Positions 34,401-46,400 of a stretch of 64,000 nucleotides of DNA are shown piece after piece. Position numbers and translations under genes: made by a program. The notes below the pieces were generated by a model. That model ran no database searches. It was not told the origin of the DNA and was given only the letters and a program-made list of their open reading frames with translations. The stretch is taken from contig JADHZB010001089.1 in the NCBI GenBank assembly GCA_015657535.1, forward strand, positions 78,409-142,408. Reading direction: 5' to 3'. Numbering within the stretch: the first letter of the stretch is position 1; every line of letters starts with the position of its first letter. The DNA is from Nephromyces sp. MM_2019 (lineage: Eukaryota > Apicomplexa > Aconoidasida > Nephromycida).

Positions 34401-37400
34401 ATTTAAAGCTCTTTTGTCAAAACGTTAAAAATTCCTTGGATTTTTCATTGCATTGAATTAGCAAACTCTGCGATTTCTCCTCTTTTTTTTCAATTGGAAA
34501 AATCGCTTATTTAATAGTTTAAAAAGAATATAATTACACTAAACCAAAGGCTTAAATTAGCTGAGAAACTGGCGATAAAACTCACTTAGTTGTTGCTTGA
34601 ATATGTGTCTGAGCTGGAAATTTGTTTCAGGTTCTCTTTATCAGCAAACTCTGTACAATAAGAGTTATGAAAGTCGATTAACTGCTATAATTCGTGGAAC
34701 TTTAACTGCATCTCTGCAACCAGTGCCTTTAATGAGGATATCAACCGATTTTAGGTGAGGATTTTTTCTGAGATTTATTATAGTATATAAGATATAAATT
34801 TGTGTGCGAAATACTAGGAGAATCTGGCTAAAATTTCAATATCTGGATTTGTGGATATAAAAGTATAGTTTGAAGCTAAACATATCGAGCGTCTGTCGTT
34901 GTATATAGTAATTTTCTCTTCACTTTTTTTCTTACTCAATATGCTGTTATTAACTCTGTTGATAAAAATAGATATGTATATTTGAAGTAGGTGGATTTTC
35001 ATAGAGAAGAAGTGATGCTGATTCTGTAGGTTTTTGCCTTGCTTTGCTTATGTTCTTGAATGCTTTTCAACATTAACAAGAGATAATTTGGAATTTTGCA
35101 AATACATGGTATATTTTTGAACAAACACGCACACGCACACAGTGCTGAACTTGTGTGAGTGTAGGGAATCTAACGATGTAACTAAGAATTTCTACGTGTA
35201 TAATTCATTACAAAAGAAGTATTTTCTTAATGGCATTTGAAAATCCTCACTGCAATTGATTTATTATTGATACTGAGAGAGGCATTAATTGATTTAATTG
35301 GTTTATCAACTCACAATAACTTTGCTCCTACGATGGATATAATGCTGTTTAAGGCGGCTGATTTTTCTGCGTCTTTTGTACCTCTGTTCATCAAGGTTGG
35401 ACGAGAATTGGATATTGAAAGCCTTACATGGAGTTTTGGCTGGAGACTGCACACTGCAGGGACAAATAGAAAACAAGGAATTTTACCCTAAATGCTACCT
35501 TGAAAGCCAGTTTCAAATGGTTGTGTGTTGTAGTTCTAATTTGTTTGTCTTTATGGCGGAATTAGCTAGTCTCTCTCTGTGTTAGCCTCTTGCTCGGGTA
35601 GAATTAGCTAGTCTCTCTCTGTTAACCTCTGTGTATGCCAATGTTTTGAGACGCTGCAAATTGCCTAGAAATGTTTTTTTCAAAGTTCCTGATGCTTAAC
35701 TGAATATAAGTTTAAAAAAAATTGATGTGAAATATTTTTTCTGCTCTAGTGTTTTCTTCAATTTTATATAGCTTGAGGGAGTACAGTCTGTGTGTAGGTG
35801 TGTGGAAAGAAAACTGGGAGTAGAAATATTATATTTTGATGTTTATAATAATCTTCATGCTAAAAAAGATCTCAATAAAGATAGAAGATGTATAGAGAAA
35901 ATTTTGATATCGCATTTGAGGTTTGCCTATTTAATCTACTACCTTGAAATTTGATTAGGCTGCTTATTGATATTAAGTAGGAGGGAGATTGCAGCGTATG
36001 CAACCTTGTGTGTCAAAAATACTACGTTCTTCTCTGAAATGTCAAATGTTTTCTTGGAATGAGTAGTCTTGTGTGTTTCTCCTACTTTATTTGCTTATAT
36101 TATAGTTGGTATTAGGTTGTTCTTTAGAAGGCTTTTCTATACTATTAATTAGACAAGGGCTTTTATACGTACTAAGGCGTTGCAAATATTTTATGTGTGT
36201 GTGTGTGTGTTATTCCAAATTTGCACTCCTAAAGCTCCATCACCTCTATTTTTTCAAAACACGTTAAAATCTTTCTTTTAAATGGAAATGATTTAAGGTT
36301 GAAATAGATTGGCTTTATGTGTAGAATTAATGGCTTTATCTACTGGCTTTATCCATAGCATTAGTCGAAGTTTTCTCGCTTTGATATTTAAAGTTGTTTT
36401 CATGAGTATTTAACGCGTCTAAGCTTCATTATGGGCTACACACACGGGTACACACACTAGCACAAACCTTGTACTACCTCTCTGGCAGGAAATAACGCAA
36501 AAAGTTCCTTTTATCATCTATTTCTTCAAATCTATACATATCTCACCAGTTTAAAAGAATTTTTGATGTTTTTAATGTGTTTAACCTTGTAGCACTTTGA
36601 AGGTTTTTACTTCTTCCTTCATCTTCATAGCAAAATGAGTTTAAACTATAAAATTTTAAGAGGCAAGAAAATGTATGCAATGAATATTTTGTATCTTTTC
36701 TTTTTCTTCTCTAAAGGCAGAGGCATTTTTCAAATCGAATAATTTCGTGGCGAAGGCATGGCTCTCTAGAATTGGCATTAAGCATCCTGTTGAGTTTATG
36801 AAGAAAAAGCTTATCACTGGAACGTTAATTCAAGATTTGTTTGTTGGAGACAGTATATTTTCTATTATTAAAGAGCAAATTACGGTGTGTCAGTTTGATA
36901 GTATCTGGAAGCCGGTGGCAACTAATTTGTTTTAAGTCTATTCATAATATTAGGGGATGCAGTGTAGTTTAGTAAATCTAGATATGTGTGTTTAAAAGCT
37001 AACTATTTTGATATGAGTATGTATGTATGTGTGTGTGTTTTTCTTTGTTTTTGTAGATTGTGGATATCTTCACTTCATTGCTCATTTGTTTTTTTAGTTT
37101 CTAGCAAGGCGGCCTTTTGATGTGTGTGAGTTTTTAGTTTGTCAATTTGGCTTCAACTTGTGAGCAAAGATTGCTCTTCAAGTTGTGTGTTTGTATGGCT
37201 GGCATTTATTCAAATTATTTGAAACATGAGCCTAAAATATTTGGTTAACGATATTAATTGATTTATTTCCTGATAATCTTAATTTTTAAGTCTTTGGGCA
37301 TTTCAGCGTGTGTTTGTGTTTATATGAATATTTTGTTTGGAGTTTGATATGCCAAATTGATACCTTCTCTGTGTATGTGTTTAGATGTGCATTTTGGTAT

Positions 37401-40400
37401 ACCAAGTTGATACCTTCCTATGTGTGTGTTTATACTTAAACTGCCTTAGTAGCAGGCTTTTTTGGAATGACTAGCATACAGCTCTTTCCTTTACATTTGT
37501 GTGCGAACAGAGATTAAAACCTTCTGTTCTCATTGATTTAGCTTTCAACCATTTATTGATGAAATTTGAAATATTTTTGTTTATGATTTGCTCAAAAGGC
37601 TGCTTTCTTCTTTTCATTGATATTTCGTTTGTTTTTGATATTTTTTGGGCAATTTTAGTATTTTCTATGTTATTCGACTTCCTTTAAGTAGTTGTGTGTT
37701 TGCGCTTGATCATTTCGTGGAATTTTGATGTAGTTTGTTAAATGCTAATTTCATTTCTTTTGATTCTATCTTCAGTGTTTTTGTGGTTGATGACAAATTT
37801 GAAGTAATTTTTAGAATCAGAACAGGGAAATACTTTTAGCTCAAAATTTTTTGCGTGTGTGTGCGTGGTTCCATGATGAAGTATTTCCTAGACTGAATAA
37901 TTCTACTGGTAATATCTAAAAGATCATCGCGAAAGTGGCACTCCCTGAAGCTGTGATCTTCCAATTACTTGTATCAAGCTTTTTTCTTTTTTATGGCACT
38001 ACTTGCAGTATGCTGATAAATCAAAGTCTTGGGTTGATTTGGGACCATTTCTGCCTAGTGTGTTATCCGGAGAAAAAGCAAAAGTAAGCGGATTTCTAGC
38101 GTTGGTATTTTAAGAAATGCCGATAGGCTATCCATAAAATGCCAAACTGAATACAGAAAGACACTCCAACACCCACTTTTAGATAACTCTGCTCACACAC
38201 ATGGATGCTAGGATGAAACTTTAGCTACTTGAACTGCCTCAAGTTACCATCGCATGGATGTATTTTCACGTCCTGTGTGTGTGTGTGTGTGCCACCGCAA
38301 GAATTTCCTCTTTAAAATAGCAAAAATAAGCTGTTTTTTCAGCTTCTTCTTTCCTTGCTTTTGATCTTCAGGAATTTTTGCTTTACATTTTACCAGCTAT
38401 AGATCATGAAGATGCGAAAAATTACAGGATTATGGAAGAAGTCATTTATGTTTCGGGATATTTCATTTCGAGATTAAAGGAATTGTGTGTGGCTCGCATA
38501 CGCAGTTTGAGCGAAATACCAGAGGTAATCAGTTGAAATTCTCGCAGATTTTTTCTCTAACCAGTGCAAGCTATACCATACAATATGCGTGTGATTTGCT
38601 GTGTGTGAGCTGCTTTTTGATTGCTTTTTGCAATATAAAACTTGTTGTTCCATGTATATTAATAGGTTTGAACTTTATATATTTAATATATAATATTTCA
38701 GGTTTTTAATTTGATTATTCTTAACTTTATTTAAAGTAAATATTTCACCAGCTTTATTGGATATTTTAAATCTTTTTCTCTAGGTAAATGAGCCAGTAAT
38801 TGAAGGCTGAAATGATGAAATTCAAGTGTGTGTGTGGCTAGTGTATTTAAGTGTGCTGCATGTCGTTTTGTTTTTCGTACGAGTTTTCTGTTTCAACAGG
38901 ATATGACTCAATATGTGTATATGCGATATTTTGAGTACTCTAGGTATGCGTTAGCTCCACCTTTAGTTAGTAAATACAGAGTTACCTGCTGTTACACACT
39001 TGTTTTTTCGGTCTTTTTATCGTCTAAAGTTGCTACTTTTTGTGAATTAGCGACTGTGAAGTTGTGTGTGTTTTGAATATAGTAAGAATTATTTGTATGC
39101 CTTTTTTCATATCTTTTTAAAATGCTTTTTTGCGTATATAAAGTTGAGTTCACTACAGGATGGCGATAAAAACAGTGAAAACGGCATAAGTTGTTGATAT
39201 CTCTGTTTTGTGCTTGCTATTGCATTGTTTTTTAACTTTTTAATTGCCTTTGGATATTTTTGCAAGACGTTTTTCTCTTTTAATGACTGGCACTTGCAGT
39301 TGATTTTACAGATCAAATATCGCAAAATTTTTCCCTTGAAAAGCATACACTATAAAAAGAGATGGTGCACTGTCTTCAACTAGTTTTAGACTTTCTGGAT
39401 AATCCTTCTTTTGATGATTTTTCAAAAATTAGCTCTATTAGTAGAGTAAAACTCTCTCATGGTGAATTAGACACGCTATAGATATCTTCACGCAGCTTTT
39501 TAGGTTTAATCGCTCAAAGGGGGTTTATTAGCGTAATTTTATATTGATTAACTGTAAACGTAGGCCAGTGCAAGTACTAGCAACAGAGAAGGCCATGACG
39601 ATTCTGGGGTGCCACAGCATTTAATGCCTTCAGGTAAGCGTAATTATATGCTTTATTCTATTATATTTACGGGAAAATGGTAGGTTTAAATAGTATAAAG
39701 CACACAAATTATTTGAGTAGTGAAAAAAAAGATTTTAAGCCTATTCTTTGAAGGGGAATAGTTTTCGTTATGTGTGTGCGGTTTTTTCGTATCAAACTGT
39801 TAAGGTTCGAAGTCAAAGTGAAGTATGTGCTTTTTGTTTGTAAAATTTTTGTTTTTTTACAAAATCCTGCATTTTCATTTTAGCTTTTCACTTAATACTA
39901 ATCTCTTATCTTACACCTGAAAATTCGTAGTTTTCCAGTTCTCTAAAGATGTTATGTTTACTAACTTCTTCTTGCTATATCCTTTCTTCTCTCTCTCTCT
40001 CTCTTGTATCTATTCCCTACTATAAGCTTACAGATGCATACCAATGCCAAAATTTATATAGAAATATGGTTTTTTGCTTAGCCTCATTGAGGCTTGATTT
40101 CTGCTTGCTTTATCCGATTGGCATGCTTTCTTGATGTATGTAATTTTCATCTTTCTCATATTTTAATGCTATGTGTCAGTAGAGTCTAGCATTGCCAAGT
40201 TGCACTCACTAATGTAGCATTTTGATTTAGTTTCTTCTAGTTTAAAGTATTCAAATGAGTAATTCGGTTAAAAAGTTTTTTTTTGCTTTTTCTTTGTGGA
40301 AGGTGATGCCTCTGAAAGATTTAAAGAATCTGCTTTAGCAGAAATCGCTCAAGAGGAATTTGGTGATATTTGGGAAGACTTTCCATGTGGTGCGAAGGAA

Positions 40401-43400
40401 GAACTTTTGGCGGATATGCGCGTATTGCTAGCCAAGGTAATATCAAAGAGCTTCCACACACACTATTAGTCAAAGTAATATCAAAGAGCTCCTGCACACA
40501 CTATTAGTCAAGGTGATTTAAAAATTTCCAATATCAAATGGTTTCGTCAATGAGGCTTTTGGATTTCGTTCATATGAAGATGATTTTGAGAATTTTTGAC
40601 GCTTTTATGTCGGGATCTATAGGAGTGTAGAAAGGCTGATTATTGTAGAAGATATCAGTCTAGCAGCTACAGGTATATTCCCTTCCGTCCTTATGGACTG
40701 AGTTAGTATATAGGAGTGCTAGTGTGTTCCAATCTCCGCAAAAATCTGCTGCTTTCCTAGCAACAGATTTAATCAGCTGAGCCGCTAGATTTTGTTTTTT
40801 TTTCTTTAGATTTATAGCCTTGATGCCAGAGCTAGCATAAGTTTGCGTTAGGTGAATTATGTTTTATATTCTCCTCTTTCGCTGCTGTTTTTCTTGTTCT
40901 AATTAAGCATGTATAGTGTATTATTATACATGTAAGTAATTGGTCTAGAAATTTGCGAAAAAAAGGAGTAATTTTGAAAAAGGATATGATTTTAAAAAAG
41001 AAGAGAATCACGAAAAAGCACTCGCAAACTTTGATAAGATTGATATATATTAACAGAATATAGCGTTACAGGCCATCTTTTGAGAAAATCTCTTCTAAAG
41101 CTGTAATTTACCTTTTTTCCAAGTATTTGACGGCATACAGGAGTTGATAGCTATCAAAATTCTACGGCTCCACCGTTAGAAATCTGCCTTTTAATTCGAA
41201 AAATGTTTTTTTTTTCATTCCCACAAATATTTTATCCACATAATTGCATTGAATTCTCTGTGAATTCTGCCATTTTCTTAGAGGTGAAGCTGACCTTTTC
41301 AAGGGTGTAGATATTGCATTAAATTCAATTTTTTTCAAAATGCTATTTGCTATAAGGTTATTATTATGTTGGGAAATCTTTAATGCAAAATATTTCTTTA
41401 AAATAAGAAAAAGTGTAGAAAAATTTCTATTTTTGTGTATATCATTAGGATTTATTATGAAATGTTTCTGCTTTTAAGACTACTTGGTGAAATTTTCTTT
41501 GAAATACCATCAAGAATTTTTTTTTTGGGGGGTATATATGTATAATTCTTTCATTTATCGATACAAAAACCACTTTTTTTTTATGTTTTGTGTTAATAGG
41601 AGGGTGACCTATAAGAATTCATGATTATAGAGTATAGAAAAAGTACTCGATGCACTTCAAATACCTAATATTATTGAAGAAAAGTTTTTTGATTCAAGCT
41701 CTCAAAATTTTGCTACTGCTTGTGGTATCCCGATTTGATTAATTGCGAGGAAGTCTTCGCAAAGAATGAGCTTCTTCCAGAGTTTCCCCGTCCCCCAACG
41801 TATGCACCTACTAAACAGAATGCAGAAACACACACACAATTCTGCCATAAATATACCTATACGCACCATTTTATCAAAGCTAAAACTGCACACACAGTCT
41901 TACCATAACAAAACCCACATACACAGTCATACCGCAACACAACCCACACGCACATTCCTACCGCAAAAAAACCCGCACTCGCACACACATTTTAAGAATG
42001 TATTCTCATTTTAACAGGCTTCAATTTTGAAGTATATTCACACTGCACGAAGCTAATTTCTAAAAACTGCATCTACTTTTTGGGGCTACATAACATCTGC
42101 CTTGTAGATATTCCAAGATCAGAGCTCGCGATATGCAGATAGCAATGTCACGCAGCTCAATGAAAAATACCAACAGTGGTGTGAAGAAGCTCAGACTAAA
42201 TTTGAGAGGTTACACCTACAATTAAAAGCTCTAGAGGCAAGTTTGATTACCTACAAGGCTTTGATTTTATGATGAAAATCTTAGGGTGCTTTTTCTAGTA
42301 TGCATTGTATAATGCTTATGGATTTGCTCGATCTTTATTAAGTGTGTGCTATTTATCATCTCACCCTTTTGAATTTTGTTGGAGATTCTCCTTCAAAAAC
42401 TTTATTTTGAGGGTACATCCGGAAACTTTTGCCAAAGAAGCTGATGTTTGCCTCTTCAGGTAGAGAATATATGTGTGTGTATGTGCCGTTGAAGATGAAT
42501 AGGGAAGATTTAACGACTTTGTGCAATTCTTGATTTACATTAGCTAATCAAGTATTCCATTTTGGAATATATCATGACTTTTATCTAGAAAAATTGATTT
42601 TAAGAGGATTTGAACAAGTTTAGTAAAATTTTTAAAATGACCATAAAAATATTAAAGAGGTTTGATGTCATCTTTTGTAAGTAATGAAATTATTTCCAAA
42701 AGCTTGTGGTATTTACGGATTCTTAATTGCTAACTGGTTGTTTGTAAAAACAATGAAAATTAGGCGAAAATTTCGCTCTAAACTTCAATTATACACCAAA
42801 GCAGAAAAAGAAAGAGAAATTTTATTAATGCAGATATTACTGTAGAAGCGTATTTGGGAGGATATGTCTGCGAGATTAGATTTGCTTCAAAGATTACCCT
42901 TCATAAAAAAATCAAAAGTTGTGAGGATTGTAAGCTGCAAGGCACAATATATATATATACATTTTATGCTTGATTCGCACACACTAGTCTAAGTAGGTGT
43001 AATAGAGCCAGCCTTATAATTGCGTAAGGAATATTTGATTATCATGAATTACGCAAGAGAAGAAGAGTTTTTGCTGCTTCAAAGACTGCTCTAGATTTGG
43101 ATAATATCTATGATCAGACTGAAACTAGTTTATTTCCGTTTGGGAGATATTTTTTGCTTTAAAATTTGGAGTTTTGTTTTCGATTGATTTGCTCTTATTT
43201 TTGTCGGAGATTTGATGTGCTTTTTTTCGACTATTTCCTCGCCTATGCAAGTTATTAAAGAATGCATTCCGCACACGTATTCCAGGTATTGGAATTTATC
43301 GATGATATTTCTGATAGCAAGGCAATCTTGGAGGCTCCATGTCAGCATTTCTATAAAACTTCCGTTATGGAACTTGTGTGGTTACTGCTTAAGCTGAATT

Positions 43401-46400
43401 TCTACAATATTTCAGGTCTAGCGGATTTTTATGATTTGAAGATTTCTGTTTATTATAGAAAACAAAGTTATTTAGAATTGCACGTAAGAAGAAGCTGTGT
43501 GTGCAATTTCTTCTTAATGGTGGGATTTTCTGTGATTCTTTCCACTTAATTTATTCGGTGAATGCACAGCATAACAGCAATTTGTGTAGATAATAGTAGT
43601 ATGGTGAGTGTGCTGGATTTTCATTTTTATTTTGGTTATTTGTTTTCGTTGAAAAGTTGTTTTATGTTTCTTATGGTTAGGTTTATGTGTTTCATTTCGC
43701 AGTTGCAAATTTGCATTTATATTTATCGATGGTGGTGGTGTATAAACTGAAACAGGACTAATCAAAAAGTCGAATTGTGTGCTATTATCGGATATATCAG
43801 TATAATTTAAATTAAATGTCGGAATAGTATTTACTATCCCAAAAATAGTGATAATTTGAATATAGTTGATAGACGATTTGCTTTTTTTTTAACTATTAAA
43901 AAATCTTTATTGCATAAATCTGCATCTTCATCATTATTTAGGGAAAACATTTAATTTCCATTATAGGTATCGCATTAGAGGTAAATTCGCAGAATCTTGA
44001 ACATGCAATGCAATCAATTCGCGAAAAAGGTAAGAAGAGGTAGGGAAACAGCGAGTTTCTAATGATGTTTGCAAGTACCGTCCTTATTTTTGCGTATACT
44101 TTTTTAAGGACTACAAAACTGATGAACAAAGTGCTGTTCTGTAAAGGCAGCACATTCTTCTGTTTTGATTTTAAATGTGATTCATTACCTGCAGATCTCA
44201 TGATGATGCGACTTAAATTTGCTATTTCTTCTCGTAAAATTTTTGTTGAAAGTTTGATTTTTATTTTTATAGTAAAGTTATGAAGGCCTGTGTTCATTCA
44301 ATACTAAGAGTATCAATTGAAGGCTTAAAAATTCGCTTTTTCCTTGCAAAAGAAGCTTTCTCTTAAATGATATGAATATATTTGAATCTGCAAAAAACTG
44401 TGAAGTTAGTTTATTTGCAATTTTTTTAGCTTTTTAGAGAATGCTTGCATGCTGGATGATTCTTAAATGGGAACATGATATCGATGGATGCCTTACTCAA
44501 GCAAAACTAGTGGTCTCACATAGTTTCTTTGATCTAAATATATGAAAAATACTTTTGACAAAGGACCTTAATCCGAATCACTAGTTAATCGAAGCAGCAA
44601 TGCTAAATATATATCTGGTTTCCCTCTGGCAAGGCAGCTATTTAAGCATCAACTTCAGCTATTTAGCATCATCTTGAGGGGACTTGTTTCCAAACTACCT
44701 TAAAGACTACTTCCTTCCCTTTATCTCTGGGGTGAATGAGCCTAAATGTACTGCATAGTTACATGCTGCGTTTTCGCGGTTTTGTACTGTGCAGAAGCTT
44801 AGAATGAATCCCAGATTTTTTTTCGATATATAATTTAGTAGGCTCGTGTGTGTGCCCTGTGTTACACTCGTGATTATATGAGATTATTTAAAGGCATTGA
44901 TTAGAAGCTTTTAGAGCTTCAACTAGTAAGGATAATCGGAAGTAAAAGCTGCTTTTTCCCGCTTTTTCGCGGTTTTCTTCAGTTTCCACACGGAAAAATA
45001 GCTTTTTCCCTCTTTATCCTCTTTGGTTGAACTTTAGGATTTTTTTAGAACGTTTGCCTTTGCAGGGCTGAAACGGCATGGTAGTTATGCCGAGCATGCA
45101 AAAAGCAATTCAATTATTCCAATTTTCAATATTTCAAATTATAGAAAATATATTTTTAATAAGTTGAGTTTTTTATTTTCCAGTTAAATTGGAGGAAATT
45201 TGTAGTTTATTACAAAAGAAAAATTAGTTTTACAAAAATTATTTTTACTCAAAAATTTGAACAAAATTATTTTGACGCTATAAGAAAAAGAAATGCATGA
45301 ATATTTGTTGGCTGTGCATAATCCCCACCAGAAAAATACCATGAAGAGAGAGAGCTTATACCGTTTCAAAATCTTAGCTAGTCGTTTGAATTTTTTGAAT
45401 GTTAAAAATTTGATTAAAAACCGGGTGTTTATGAAGATTCATAGCAGAGCCTATACTTTGCTATATTTTTTTCTTCTCTTGTTCTTTTCTAGATACTGCA
45501 TCGCTTACTCTATATTCTTTTGGAAAAAAATGTGTTTTAGACTTCACTTTATGCCGGTGAAAGACGATATTTTTTCAGAGTTTCATCATCTTCAAACAGT
45601 CACCAATAGCTTTTACTACTCAATTGATGGCACTAGCATAAAATACTTTTTGTCTTGAATTGTCTATAATATTCAAAGTACAGATATTATTATTTTGAAA
45701 CTGTGTGTAGAATAATAGTCTGTATCACTAGTATTAACAGCTATTAGTCTGTGACTAATAGGCAAGTTTTACGCATCATTATTAAATGCATCGTCTCGGA
45801 TGTATATGGAAGGCTTTTGTGGCCATTTTTGTGCTTTTTTTGTTTGAATTCTTGCGAGTTTATACAAACAGACTACTGTAATGCTGTGCCCAATAGATAC
45901 AAGTTGAAACCGTAAAAATTCAGCTTATTATTCAGTTTTCGTCTTGAATGAAAAAAAACTGTTAAAACTAAATAGTTTTCTTCTAAAATAGTGCAGAGCA
46001 ATAAGAATCTAGTCAAAAGGGTGTGTAAATCCTTAATACCAGCTTGCGAGTGTATGATGGTGTATTTTAAAAACTTCTGCCTCTGCTATCCTCCTTTTGC
46101 TTACTGAATTAGGTGGATCTACCGGAATTTATACTGAAATCATGGCTCTTTTAGATGCTAAAAAGGCTAAGCCTATTGTAGAGAGTATCTTAGCAGCTTA
46201 TGGCGAGGCCAGCGTTATGGTAAATCTTTGTAATTCCGAGATTTCTGCTAACTCTTTACTGCTTTTTAGCATTGGGATTTAGTTGAAAAGTTTCAAGTAC
46301 CATAGCGAAGTCTTCATTTTTCATTAAAATATGAATATATTAATATAGAAAAAGCTTGTTTTATTCTGTTTTTGAGGCTTTCAATGTGTAAAATAAATCG

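Noticed and set aside
39804..39830. tRNA B-box-like word (ggttcgaagtc)
   Set aside because: No matching A box or cloverleaf can be drawn around it, and it lies in a UFL1 intron.
43029..43140. Possible UFL1 exon (RRRVFAASKTALDLDNIYDQ)
   Set aside because: Looks protein-like, but the only donors are in phase 1 or 2 and cannot join the phase-0 exon at 43286; direct joining of exon 13 to 43286 fits the homologues.
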